Of a stretch of DNA of 64,000 nt, positions 48,095-59,643 are shown piece after piece. The stretch is from assembly GCA_016098155.1 (NCBI GenBank), contig JAAAJB010000061.1, positions 17,663-81,662 on the forward strand, in the 5' to 3' direction. The first letter of the stretch is position 1. Each line of letters opens with the position of its first letter. Both the position numbers and the translations under genes were made by a program. The notes beneath the pieces were generated by a model. The model had not been told where the DNA came from and ran no database searches. It saw nothing but the letters and a program-made list of their open reading frames with translations. This DNA comes from Actinomortierella ambigua (Eukaryota > Mortierellomycota > Mortierellomycetes > Mortierellales > Mortierellaceae).

Positions 48095-49042
48095 TGAACA
48101 TTCAGTGGGAATATGAGCTTTTCAACATCCTCTCACGAACCCCCCCCCCATCTCCAGTCGTTGGTGTTATGGGCCGATACAGGTAAACCACCGGATGTGT
48201 TCCTGTTGACCCACCCCTCATGAGACTCGAGTTTCGAGTGGGCCACAGTTTTCTTGAGACTGTGCAAAAAAGAGCACGGCCTAGAAGGACCCAGAGGATA
48301 TGACCTCAAGTCACCCGTGGCCACAGCATGTCCTATATGAAATTACTAGCTGCATAAAAGGACAGTTCTCTTCAAGAGTTACTATCATTCCACGAACTAA
48401 TAAAAGTCATTCATACTGCCAGGACCACTACATGGAAGGCGAACAACCCTTATACTGCCTCTGGGCGGTCTTTTCCTGGCTGTAAAGTCGGTGGAGATGA
48501 AGGACGACGACGAGTAGCGTCGCCTATTTTCAAGGCCACGATCAACGGAGTCACCTTTCTCCAGCGGATACTAATCGATTGGCTATTCTTTCCATGTCAT
48601 TCTATCGCCATCCATGTCCTCGTATCCTCCTCGTGTTCAGTCTAGACCACCCATCCAGGTTTCCATTCAGTATTCCAAATGATCCAAGGCACTGGGCCAC
48701 GAGTTGGTTCGAAAGCGTCGTGTTACTCAAGCATGCCAAGCTGGCATTCGTTCAGCGTATGAAAGATGGCATTTACAGAAGTATAAAATACCTGAAAATA
48801 TGAACTGTGTATGGAAAAAATGAAAGGCCTCGCTTACGAAAACTGCACAATTCACTTTCACGGATATCTAGTGGGAGTATGAACCCTGTCATTGCCCATC
48901 CCCCAAGCGACTCGAACTTTGATTGGATCACAGTTTTCTGAAGGCTGTGTGTGGGGAGACCATGGCAGAGGAGGTTAAAAGACGAGTTCTGCAGGTGCAA
49001 GGCGATTAAATCTCTAATGGAGCTCGCCTGGGTTTTACGCAA
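48095..49042. repeat. Pair of diverged direct repeats, probable element relic
   Basis: Blocks at about 48205-48260 and 48890-48945 align at roughly three quarters identity across 55 bp, including a shared CACAGTTTTCT core. Flanking phrases also match (AGTGGGAATATGAGC near 48103 and AGTGGGAGTATGAAC near 48868). Read on the minus strand both give a similar peptide, HSL(Q/K)KTV..SK.ES..GW, so the ancestor may have been coding. Stops interrupt both. They lie next to the transposase-like scrap at 49133. Confidence 0.5.
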
Positions 49043-49132
49043 TTGATATTCGAATCAACTTTTTAATTCCGTAGCTGCAATTGATGTGGAGAATGCAATT
49101 TTGTTCACAGCAGTGGAAGGGATAACTCATGT

Positions 49133-49420
49133 GTGGATATCAACACAAACAACCTGTTGGAGAATAGGCACCGGAAACTGAAGCACGTTTACTTCGAGAA
49201 CAAACAGAACATTCGTGTGGATTGCCTTGTGTACCTTATGCTGGGTCCTGTGGATGTGGATTTCCATATCACTCGTAGCTATATTATCTGCCAACGTTCT
49301 CCTGCATCGGTATACGATAAAGCTAGAAAGAGAAATGCACAAGAGCTAGAGCCGAATCAAGATCTCGCGATGGTTTCCTCTCGATATTCAAAAGAGCATG
49401 GTGCGCATTACTCCAGTTGA
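49133..49420 (+). pseudogene. MULE-type transposase fragment (decayed)
   Basis: A 95-codon open piece reads INTNNLLENRHRKLKHVYF, then NIRVDCLVYLMLGPVDVDFH. Fungal MULE/FLYWCH-type transposases carry a matching T-N-N-x-x-E-x-x-H-x-x-L-K segment, followed by R-x-x-R-x-D-x-L-x-Y-x-L and a VEPDF-like stretch, near the end of the catalytic domain. The upstream DDE core and the downstream SWIM zinc motif are not visible, so this is a remnant. The family assignment is from memory of the motif and is moderately sure. Confidence 0.5.
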
Positions 49421-49846
49421 TGGAATTATTGTACTCGTGAAGTCTTTTAGACAAAAGGATGTACACTATGGGGTTGGACGCTGCAGCTGAAGTGATTTTG
49501 AATGCAAACCTCTCTACTTGGTCGAACGATTATGCCTCTAGTACGGGGGAGGGGGAGGTTATTGACTGCGATCCTGGGAAAAAGACAACGATGTGTGGTA
49601 AAGACGATGATGTGTGGGATGTGTGGGATGTGTGGTAAAGACAATGGTGCAAAGAAAGCTTATCGGCATTATATAGTACCACGTACGATCATCCTCTGAT
49701 ACCGACACAAAGCTTGATCAAAGGACCCCATACTTCCTTTTGCTTAAATAGCTGGTCGTCTCCCCCGCCCACCTTTGTCTTTCCGCCCACTTTCGTCTTT
49801 TTCGCACCTTCTTCTCTCCTCTCACCATCCTCTCTCTTATCGCACG
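49421..49846. other. Intergenic with short tandem repeat
   Basis: No gene is seen. At about 49588-49650 a TGTGTGGGA/TGTGTGGTAAAGAC unit is repeated several times with small changes. The last 150 bp are CT-rich and form a likely leader for the next gene. Confidence 0.5.
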
Positions 49847-50936
49847 ATGACAACTGACATGAATGGAACGACTTATAGTAGGTACCACTGGGACTACCAC
49901 TTGGACAGGACCAGTGCATGCGTGTAGAGCACTTGAGTTCTAACCCTTTGACACCACAGCGGCGGCTTACGCTCAGCTCAACCAACGAGTTGAGTGGGAC
50001 AACCGGATCATAGCTGACTTTGACCAGTATGCAGACGAACACCAAGGCCTGTCGGATGTCAGTGAGGACTATATCATGGATCTCACTGCCGACTCTTCCT
50101 TCATCAGCAGTCTCCCCAGGGATATTTTTGATCTCGTCCTGCTTGACCTTCCAAGTCTGCCTAGCGCTTTCCCCGAGCTTGCGGAGCTGAACCAACTGAT
50201 CGATGGCCGATCGTCATTCCAGGACCTCCAAGATCTCGTGTATAACATAACCCCGAACACCAACGTCAGGCGTTTCTTGTACGGGAGTGTGAAGGGATAC
50301 TCCAAGTACTTCCCACACCACACACCTCTCTCAGATAAGGACGAACGCCAGCTAATGATCGATATAATCGACCCTGTGCTACAAGGAGCGTTCGAGGTCT
50401 TTGGAATGTCACGGGACCTGCCAGACGCGAATACGGGAGTCGACTTCATCGTGCGCGACAGCAACGCTTGTCAGCTGGTGTTGGCAGGGTGCTCCGCAAT
50501 GTACGAGACCGACATGAGGAAGTTCGTGGCGGACAGATGGAGGCTGTCGCGAGCAATGAAGGATACATTCGACACGACCATGACAACGTATGCAGAAAGC
50601 GTTCTGCCACACTCTCGGTACTCGGTGTTCGGCATTCAGATTTTCGACCGCAAGGTTACGTTCCTGCAAATGGACTTCCGCAAGCGATATCGACTCTGGC
50701 AGCTAGCATGGGTTCATATCCCTACCAGCCTGACCGAGTTCGAGCGGAACTTTTCCAGATACATCACCAAATCTCTGTGTTTTGCGAAACTTGTAGGCGA
50801 CGAGGTGCGGTGCCGAAATAACCAGGATCCTCTGCCCTTCGAGAGGGTTATCGCCCTGCAGAGAGCAGCGCGACGACTTGCTCCCACAACACCTCCACCT
50901 CCCATTAGCCCCACACCTTCATCTCCTCACCAGTGA
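49847..50936 (+). CDS. Unrecognised 335-aa protein (orphan gene in transposon-rich island)
   Basis: Two exons fit: 49847-49877 (M T T D M N G T T Y plus one base) and 49960-50936, joined in frame by GTAGGT...CACAG. The ATG at 50076 could start a shorter 286-aa form, but the open frame continues upstream to the acceptor. The protein is alpha/beta-like and soluble, without signal peptide or membrane segment. It has acidic N-terminal helices, a block reading SRDLPDANTGVDFIVRDSN, a region rich in aromatic and basic residues around FGIQIFDRKVTFLQMDFRKRYRLWQ, and a short Pro/Ser tail. I know no family for it. It lies between a dead transposase and a dead LINE, so it may be lineage-specific. An AATAAA-like signal follows at 50977. 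Confidence 0.7.
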
Positions 50937-51045
50937 GCAACAATCGAACCGATAATTCAACAACACCCAGAGCGTCAATAAAAAAAATACACGTTTGCAC
51001 TACAGCGTTTTGATTGTATCGATTCTATCTATTGGTCTTCACAAG

Positions 51046-52199
51046 TTTTTTTTTTTTTTTTTTTTTTGGAGCATGTAAATCGCGCTTTAGGCCCGTATCA
51101 GGGCTACCTCTCATACGATCTAGCCCTAACAGACAAAAACTAATGCCGAAATAACAATTTCGAGCAGTAAAAAAAAGTTGAAAACAATAATATATGAATC
51201 CACCTTGATAATTCCTGGAAACATGGCCGATTTCATGCTGGGTGTGACGATCACAGCGACGACGAGCAATAGGTTATGCAGAGATATTGGGGCGACATGA
51301 TGAGCGAGAACTGCATGGTGACATCGGTTGTCTTGCCAACAAAGGCGAGCCCCAACGATAGGTACGACTGGCCATCGACAGACCTTTTTACGATAACAGT
51401 GTGCGGATTTATTACAGCCTGGTCTAACTAGTAGCGGACATGTACAAGTCTTCTTGGGAATGGTGAGTAGCCACCAAAGCCTCGGCCATGCAAAAAGCAG
51501 GTTGCGGGGTTGTTGGAGTCTTGGAGTCCAGGACAGTTTGGGTGTCAAGGTTTGGGAGGTTGAATACACCGTCTTTGGCGTCTGGAAGGTGGGAGGCGGC
51601 ATCCTGAAGAGTACTGTTGCTAGGGAGGCTCACAGTTCACACCTGGTGGCGCTGGAGGTTGGGCGCAGCTAGAACTGCCAGGGGATGGCGTCGATGACTC
51701 CTTGGCCGCCTGACAGCTTGTTGGAATGTTGGAATGATTCTGTCGATAAATACAAATCCCTCGAATGTCCTCGAGGAGTGGCTCGAAGGCTCGGTTAAAG
51801 AAGAGGGGTGAGAAGCGATCGCCTTGCCGGAGGCCCCGACGCTGAGCGAAAGGTTGTGAGAGGGACCTTGTCGACATTGAGGAACATCCGCGTGCGGAAG
51901 AAGAGCGCCATGACTGCTTGAAACAGGGTGCCGGGTAGGTGACATCTTTCAGAGAACAGCCACCAAATATCTCGGTTGGACGCCTTCTCTTGGTCTAGAA
52001 GAATCCCTGCATGGCCCAGTCGGCGGAGCTTGGCAAAGTCTCGGAGGTGGGTGAGTGCAATACCGTTGTCGGCAGTGAACCGTCCTTTGTCCTTTGGCGA
52101 AAGTGTGGACAAAACAAAAGCATGAGTTACCATTTGTCCTAGTCGGACAAAAAAAACAAGAAATCCAAGGGCGTGTCTCTCCTCGATGTTACCATCCAA
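51046..52199 (-). mobile_element. 5'-truncated, frameshifted LINE (non-LTR retrotransposon)
   Basis: On the minus strand, reverse-transcriptase blocks are readable: DNGIALTHLRDFAKLRRLGHAG, then ILLDQEKASNRDIWW (motif A region), MALFFRTRMFLNV, and, after a frameshift near 51870, FAQRRGLRQGDRFSPLFFNRAFEPLLEDI (the QGxxLSPxLF motif). Expected active-site downstream sequence with YADD is not found. The remainder is scrambled by shifts and stops. A 22-bp T-run at 51046-51067 on the plus strand fits the element's 3' poly(A). The upstream half is missing, as usual for 5'-truncated insertions. It is not functional. Confidence 0.75.
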
Positions 52200-53091
52200 A
52201 GATAGGGTGAAGACACGTTAGACATAATAGGGTCACAGCAAACGACATCGCGCAGCGAGCTGCGACTAGCACCTTTGTAGTCTTCGTTGTTGCTGTGGTC
52301 ATCGTTGGCCGAACGCCCTCAACTCTTGATGTGTATCACCACTGGGGTCCTCCGAACGTTTTGAGGGCAGAAATAGCCTCTCGGTTTATTTGGTGGGGCA
52401 ATTACATACAGCATTTGCTGAAATTCTTTGTGTGCCCCCCCCCCCCCAATTTCAGGAGCCGAAACTGTGCTATGAGCGCTTCTCCAGTCCGCCTCCGAGA
52501 AGTTAGATGATCCTTAGTGCACTTTCAACTACTGAGTATAATTGGCGGGGAAGAGGCTACCCTGCCTATCTGTGTTTTGTTGTTGTTATTGCTGTTCGGA
52601 CATACTGCCATTATTCTGAATCCAATCCTAGGCTGAATGGTGACACTTTTAAGCACTCTGAGGAACGAGTAATCGCACGGTGAGACATGGCTCCTCCTCC
52701 CAGGTTGCCGAGAAAAATAAGCTTGATGCGACCACTCACATGTGTATGTTGCTAAGGGTGGGGACCTCTCTTTCTTTCTCCCCCTCTTTCTCTCTCCTGT
52801 GCATACGCGCGTGCGTGTGTGGGCTGGCGTGCAGAGACACACAAACCTAGTTATTGGGGATGGGTAATCATGGAGGAGAGGAATATGGTTCGACAGACTA
52901 TCTGGCCAAACAAAATCGGGCGGTCGAATGGCTATCCCCGCCGAGCCTTGTTCACACCCTTCGACTTCGTCCATTGTGCTCATTCAGTTCATTCACTTCT
53001 CCATCCATACTTTCTCTCTCTCTCTCTCTCTCTTTTACCACACCTGTTCTCCCCCCCCCCTTCTTCGAATAATTTTTCCACGTTCATATCC
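52200..53091. other. Intergenic: promoter side of the peroxisomal hydrolase
   Basis: No gene is supported. A C-run of about 14 lies at 52434-52447. A CT microsatellite at 53014-53033 lies just before the start codon. The 152-codon minus-strand open frame at 52525-52983 is low-complexity chance sequence. Confidence 0.5.
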
Positions 53092-55326
53092 ATGGCTGCC
53101 CGACCCGCAACGGCCAATTTTAGTACTACTGCAGCGGCCACTGCCAATGCATTCAGACAAAAGTTCAACATTGCACGCCATGACATTGCTGCAACCTTTC
53201 CCTCATTCCGCCTTGCATGCAATGTCTACAGCCGCAAGGACATCCCGTCACCATCACTGCAGAACTCGGAGGCAGAAGGAACATCCCCAGCACTCGTCTT
53301 TGCACACGCAAACGGCTTTTGCAAAGAAATGTGGGAGCCAGTGATTGCCCGCGTCGATCGTCGCTGGACCGAGCGAGAGATTTACGCCTACGACTGCTAC
53401 AACGAGGGCGACAGTGCGGTTCTGAACAAGGATCTTCTTGAGAACCGATGTAAGGATTCTGCTCCTCTTTCTAGGGCTCGGAGAGAGAGAGAGGGTGAGG
53501 GTGAGAGGGAAGGAGATAGAGTAGATATATGTCGGGGAAAAAAAACGAAAGTCTAGTGCATGGGGATATTGGACCCTTGTGCTCGTGTGTCATCTGCACG
53601 GAGAGCAGGATGACACATGGTTCTCCGCCCCCTCCCCCCAACCGCCGCATCCACTTTTCTTTTTTAGTTGTAGAATCTCGCCTTGGTGGATGAGAGTGGT
53701 GCCATCGAGTGTATCGAAAAGGTCATTCACTCACAGAGGGTTGTGGACTGGTCTGGCACTGGATTGGATGGGTCAATTTTCAACCGTCAAGCTGCGAAGA
53801 TCTTCCAATTACCCCTGACGAAAATTTATCTCCCCCACTCCCCCCCCCCTGCTTCCGAAACCCCCATTTTTCCTCCTCCACATAGGCAACTGGCTCACCT
53901 ACGCTCAAGATGTGCTCGCTCTGGTCGATCACTTCAAGTTGACGAAGCCCGTTGGTATCGGTCACAGGTATATTATCGCTTCGTGTTTTTACAAAAAAGG
54001 TCATCGAACATGGTGTTGACCGTCTTGAGGACCAACGGCTAACGCATAGTCATGACCTCCTTCTGTTGCTATGGAATTTTTTCCCCTTTAGCATGGGTGC
54101 AAGCGCAATGTGAGTGTTGTTTCTCTCGTTCTCACGCATCCTGCGTGCCCGTCTTCTTTGTAGTGTTTTATGAACAGGAGCTTAACCTAATCACCCCTCA
54201 CGGATGTGGGCTACACGTAGGATTATCGCAGAGACTCTGCGTCCTGGCACCTTTGGTGCCATTGTTGCGGTGGATCCAACTATGTATCCTAAAGAGGTCA
54301 ACTTGCTCGTCCCTGTTGAGGATCACCCCATGGCCTCGCTTACAATTCGTCGACGCGACCAGTGGAAGGATAGGTAACAAAACGACGTTTTTGCATCCCC
54401 CATCGTCATTGCTGGTTACATTAATAACTCGTTCTCCTCCTCACCGTTCCCTCCACTTGTCATTTGTTATCAGAGACGAGGCAAGAGAATCGTTTTTGAA
54501 AAAGTCGCTCTTCCGCGCATGGCATCCTGAAGCCCTCGACTTGTATCTCGTAAGGCCCTGTCATGAACAACTGTCTGTTCTTCCCATCCCTCTGTGTAGT
54601 GAGTAGTCTTAACAGTCCCAAACGCCCCCTTCCAATTTTTTTTTTATTTCTGCGTAGCAATTTGGTCTTCTTGACAATCTGGACAAAGATGGGCGCCCAG
54701 GAGTCACACTCAAGTGTCCCAAGATTCAAGAAGCTATGGCATTTGCACATGAAGGCACTGGCCTGCACGATGCTTTTGAGAACCTCCCTCAGCTGAACAT
54801 CCCTGTACACTTTCTCTTTGGAGCAACATCCGACATCAAGTACGTAACCAAAGTTGGGACCTCTTTGCGTGGTTTGTGTGCTTGAGTATATAGAGAGAAA
54901 TCAATGTGTGGTAACACCTTGTTTCCCATAATCAGAAACAGCATCTATGGCAATACGCATCCAACATGAGCTGACTCCTTCTCTCATTCCTATGCTTTTC
55001 TCCGTTTTCTCTAGTCCCTCAGACCTTGTTGAGATGAAACTTCAGAGGACAAAGTATGCTACTCATGAAATTGTCAAAGGCGGGCATCTCTTCCCTTTTG
55101 AGGAGCCACTCGACACAGGTATGAACGATTGGGTTTGCTGCAATACTCATACTATCCACCAAAACACTAGCATGCAAGATGTCTATGGGTTATCTCCGAC
55201 ATACTAACATCCACTCCACATGTTCAACCTTTTAAACAAATAGCCCGAGATATCACAAAGTTTTTGGAGAGGTACACTGAAGCCAAGGGGCCATCCGTGG
55301 ACACACCAACCAAGGCGCGTCTGTAG
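53092..55326 (+). CDS. Peroxisomal alpha/beta hydrolase (Lpx1-like) with PTS1
   Basis: Eight exons (53092-53449, 53886-53967, 54092-54109, 54221-54373, 54474-54549, 54658-54839, 55015-55118, 55244-55326) give 351 aa. Motifs: oxyanion-hole segment FAHANGFCKEMWEPV, nucleophile elbow GIGHSMGAS (Ser147, split between exons 2 and 3), and histidine in KGGHLFPFEEP. The elbow depends on an 18-nt exon. The protein ends TKARL, a recognised peroxisomal targeting signal 1 variant. Yeast Lpx1 and related fungal hydrolases share the HANGF motif and peroxisomal location. The substrate (lipid or acyl ester) is not known. A 437-bp first intron contains an unrelated open frame that I exclude. Confidence 0.92.
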
Positions 55327-56682
55327 AAGTGCGGAAAGAAGGGGAAAGAGAGAGCGTTTATTTAAAGTCGATAATCATGCCAATTGGGCATGCTACATAC
55401 CATTTAGCTATAGATTGCTAGCCTCCGTAGAACCCCTCCCCCCCACCCGCAAAAAAAAAAGAGGACTGGACAAAAGCCGACCATCATAAGTTTAGCGTTT
55501 GGCAAATGCAATGAGCAGCCAGGTCTCACTCCTATGTAGCGAACAAGATGCTGCGCTGCTCGACGAAAGGCTGGATTGTTGTTGTCGTGGATTGTTGTTG
55601 TCGTTTAGATGCCCTTTTACTTCAGCCGCCGTTATCTCCCCTTGCGTGGAAGCCTCGTAAGACGCAATCTCCTCAGGCTCAGACGAGAAGATTTTATCTC
55701 GCTCTTTCGTCCTCTTCACTTGCATCTCCCTACGCAGTGCATGAGCCGTTGTCTCTGCCACCTCCTCTGTATCCCCTTCCTTGGACTTAGAAACTCCAAT
55801 TTGACTTCACCAACAGTCGAAGCAACAACCCGCATGTACTTCTCGCTTGTTTGTTTTGGACTCGGCTGCACGGATGGCCGTAGGGTCTGCCGCTCTGGTT
55901 TGACATTTAATCCAAGCCTTCAACAACTACTTCCGTGCTGATAGCAACTGCGCGCTTCGCCCAAAACCCTTTTTTGTCATTCTTGTGGGAAAAATCATTT
56001 GCTTACCGAAGATAATGCCATCTGCTTCGGCGAATTCGCGGCAATGAAATGAGTTCCTGGTATGCGCGGGTCGCTGATGGCTGATCTCGCTCTCCTCAAG
56101 GGTTAATGTTGACCAGATCGACCGCGTTCTTTCGAGATTCAATAAAGCGACTGTACTCAGGCCCGCTCGTCCTCGTCCCCGTCCAGCAGTCCCTCAGTCA
56201 TCCCTCGAGCTCTCCTTGCTGGCAGTATGCCTTTCGTAGCTCGGCAATAAACACATGGGCCTATAGCCCGTAGTTAGAGAGACTTACTTCCTCCCTGGTG
56301 CAGATGCATGCTGGCGAATACAACCCTCTTCGGAGGCACGTAAAAGATAAAATAAAACAAACACCTGGGCCGCAGTCTCAATCAACTCTTTGCAAGGTTG
56401 CCATGAACAACGACCATCCTAAAAGAGGGGCGGGATGACACAAAACGTGCCGAACCTCATGAATCCATGTCGACACGAAATAGTCATCCCAAAAAAAAAA
56501 AAGACGGAATGGATGGTATCTCAGATTTCATCATACTCTCATATCAAAGGATCGAAGAGCTGGGTTAAATAGCAAATGCTTTCATCTTTGCTTCCACTCC
56601 CCCTCAAGGACAGACACAATGGCGGCATAGTTCCTTCTCCTCTCCGCAAGGGCCGCCCAAACCAACTGCAACGAGGCAAAAT
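55327..56682. other. Intergenic region, possible decayed coding scrap
   Basis: No confident gene. On the minus strand around 55490-55800 there is an 80-90-codon acidic/basic frame (EEVAETTAHALRREMQVKRTKERDK) with helix-forming composition. It lacks an ATG context, conserved motif or neighbouring exons I can connect. It may be a transposon-derived scrap. The rest shows nothing. Confidence 0.4.
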
Positions 56683-56755
56683 GTTCGCGCTCGGACTCGA
56701 ACCGAGGACCGTCTGTGTGTTAGACAGACGTGATAACCAACTACACCACGCGAAC
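56683..56755 (-). tRNA. tRNA-Val (anticodon AAC)
   Basis: On the minus strand a 73-nt cloverleaf is clear. The acceptor stem is GTTCGCG paired with CGCGAAC. The D-arm contains TGTAGTTGGTTA. The anticodon stem TCTGT/ACAGA encloses the loop CTAACAC with anticodon AAC. The T-arm is GGTTCGAGTCC-like. No intron and no encoded CCA are present, as expected for a eukaryotic nuclear tRNA gene. The A box and B box coincide with the D- and T-arms. Confidence 0.96.
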
Positions 56756-58099
56756 ACCGATGAAAATTTGGATTTTAGTCGGATTCTGAAACCATGTCAG
56801 AAATTGTGATAACTCGAAGTGGAAGTGTGATAACTGAGATATTGCCCCAAAACCCCTCTTGCTGCCCCAGATCGGCTCCCAAGCGGTCAAGCCTTAGCGA
56901 CATAGTCGGTGGGGTCAGCAACCAGCCAGAGCTTGGGTGGACCTGCTGTCGCCAAGGTCTTTCGATGGACTCGTCGGCCGATCAGGCGGATCGGCCTCGT
57001 TTTCGTTTACACTACGGTGTTTTACATGTTGATGGCGCAACAATCTTTGGAGAGCGGTGTCGGGGCGCACGTTGGCGTTTTGTGGCCCCTTTACCTTCAG
57101 TCTAGTTATGTAGAAACCGTCAGATATGTTCCTTGCAGTTGAAAAAAATAAAAATAAAAAACAGATCGGCTCCCAGTTCTTCGCAAGCAAGATAAAATTC
57201 GACGCTTTCACCTGAGTGCCCTTTGACAGGGTCCTCAGAACTTGAACGGCAACCTGACACCCACAATGCCGTCGGTGGTAGTTATGTCTTTCGTACGGTT
57301 TATCAAGCGGGGTTCTATTGTATAGCACACGCAAGGACGTGGCAAGCTCCAAGAGTTCTTCCTTAGATCATTTCGGGGGTCGTTGAGACATGTTCCTAGC
57401 GAATTATAAATAACATCTTGTGGCAAAGCTCTGATGTCTCGAGGGGGCGACCGGCGATCGGCGGGTTTTGTTCTTCCCGGTGGTTGAAGACAAAACTTGC
57501 TGTGGGGGATGGATTCTTGCGAAGAGGCATTGTTTCTTGCTCATAAAAATGGGGTTTCGCGCCTTCTCCTGTAGCCTGTTACTGGGGAGGCTGGGTTCAT
57601 TTTACTTGGGTACACAAGAACCTCTTCGATAAGCGCTGATTTCGGCCACGATTCATATGCTCCTTGAAATAAAAAGGGAAAGGAGGTAGAGCAAAGCCAG
57701 AGATCGGGATAGTTACGACTTTGGAGGAATGGGGATAAACGAAGAGGGCTACCAATCGACGACTGACTCTCTTTGAGGTATGGGGCTGAACTGAAGAGGT
57801 ACACAAAGTGTTGCTTCCAGTAACTCTCTTCAAACGGGCGAAGAGGCATTGACAGAGTGCGACGCGGGATGTGCAGCCCCCTTCAAAGTTCGAGGGCTTG
57901 AAAAGTGTCAGATGGACATGCGGATCGGGTTTTTGTGAGGCAGGGACTATCCTTTGACAGCGGGCAAAAAAAAAAAACGATAAACCCCGATGGCTCTCTC
58001 ATTTCTCCATCCCACTTGCACGCATCTCCACTACTGATCAGTCAGCTCTCCCCTCTCCTACTCTCCAACGTCCATCTCATTTCCTTTCATCACCAAATC
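56756..58099. other. Intergenic region between tRNA and ABHD11-like gene
   Basis: No gene is recognised. A 13-bp phrase, AGATCGGCTCCCA, occurs at about 56869 and again at about 57163. Two minus-strand frames of about 100-145 codons (56915-57352, 57541-57849) have no recognisable motif or good start context and are treated as chance. The final 100 bp are the CT-rich leader of the next gene. Confidence 0.45.
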
Positions 58100-59643
58100 A
58101 TGTTTAGGAGTACATTGGCATCGACATTCTGCAGAGCCAGCCAATGGCAGGCCACCCGAAGCATGTCGACGGCCCGTGAGACTGCTGTGGCCAAACTGTC
58201 ATTCAGCGCTGTTGCGCCGCCCTTCCCTTCCCAGCCGGCCAAGTCGAAGCCGATCGTGATCCTTCATGGACTCTTTGGATCGAAGCAAAACTGGAAGGCG
58301 TTGTCAAAGGCCATGGCCTCTCGGCTGAACACAAACGTCTACTCTTTGGTATGGGTGCCTGAGAGGGAAAAGTATATGCCAAAACAAATGTTTTATCCCT
58401 CGCATGTTGTCTGACACACGTACGCTCTATGACAGGATCTACGCAACCATGGCGAGAGCGAGCATATTGCGCGCCACGATTACCCAAGCATGGCCAAAGA
58501 TGTGGATCATTTTATCAAGGAGCATAGCATCGATCGCCCTATGGTCATTGGACATTCCATGTAAGTTTGATGGCGGATCAAGATAATGCAAGTTCAAATG
58601 TTCGTCGCTGTTGTCCCAGGATCGATGGGCGATGAGAGGGGCAAAGGGAGCAACGTGGCCAGTTTGTCATACCAAGGAACAAAGGGGGAAAGGAGATCTT
58701 TCTCATCTTTTGTTTGTGTGTTGGGGAAACCAGTTGTACACTTGCACAGTATTGATGGGCTCTCCTTGAAACAGGGCATGGGTATTTGCCACCAAAATGA
58801 TTGACGCCCTCTTTTTTTTTCTTGTTCAATGTACTTGCTAGGGGAGGGAAGGTCGCCATGAGTCTGGCATTGAACCAGGCTCCGATTGACCGTTTGGTAG
58901 TTGTCGACATGGCACCTGCCCCTGCCAAGCTGTCTTCTGTATTCCAGAGCTATTGCAAGGTGATGGAGCAGATCCAGGCTGCCAAGGTCCGGAAGCAAAG
59001 TGAAGCTGACAAGATGATGGCCCAAGTCATTGATGTAAGAGGAACATGACGAACGGAACAACCCTCTTGTACGGTAGGAAGATACTTTGTCTGAGAGAAC
59101 AGAGAGAGGCTAACCTACTTTCTTTTTTCTTTATTGTCTCAATAGGATATTGGTGTTCGTCAATTCCTGTTAACCAACCTCAAGCGTGACCCTGAGACTG
59201 GCGAGTATTCGTTCAGGATACCCTTGGCAACGCTCGGTCAGTCGCTGAAAAACCTGGGCTGCTTTGAATTTGAGACCACGGAGCATCGTTTTGATGGCAA
59301 GACGTTATTCATCAAGGGCAATCGATCCGACTACATCAGTGACAACTCGAGGGAGGCCATTCGCCAGTTCTTCCCGCACTCGCGCATCGAAGGGCTGGAT
59401 GCGGGCCATTGGGGTAAGAAGATCTTTTAATCTGCTACTGCTGCTGCTGCTGTGCTAAAATCGGCTCAGCCAACGAGCAAACGATGTGCCAAGATTGTAT
59501 TTTGTCTTTTTTATTTTTGATGTACCACGCCGGTATCTTGTTCTAAATACTCGGCGCACATCCCTTTCTTTCACTAAATAGTTCATGCCGAAAAGCCAGA
59601 GGAGTTTCTAAAGTTGGTCATCCAGTTTGCCCAGGAGCAGTAG
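58100..59643 (+). CDS. ABHD11: ABHD11/Imo32-type mitochondrial alpha/beta hydrolase
   Basis: Five exons (58100-58348, 58436-58560, 58842-59034, 59146-59413, 59582-59643) give 298 aa, the usual length of the family. The N-terminus MFRSTLASTFCRASQWQATRS is Arg/Ser-rich without acidic residues, a typical mitochondrial presequence. Motifs: oxyanion segment VILHGLFGSKQNW, DLRNHGES, the nucleophile elbow GHSMGGKVA (Ser124), the family-specific VVVDMAPAP, and the final histidine in DAGHWVHAEKPEEF. ABHD11 in animals protects 2-oxoglutarate dehydrogenase lipoylation. Yeast relatives include Imo32 and the Eat1 ethanol acetyltransferase. Its exact activity here cannot be decided. The stop follows FAQEQ. 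Confidence 0.94.

Noticed and set aside
53683..54042. 119-codon plus-strand open frame between hydrolase exons 1 and 2
   Set aside because: Including it creates a stop or breaks the fold. Direct splicing of 53449 to 53886 yields the expected RCNWLTYAQDVLAL continuation, so it is mostly intron.
56915..57849. Two minus-strand frames of 145 and 102 codons
   Set aside because: There is no recognisable domain, no good start or splice context, and no composition signal of coding.
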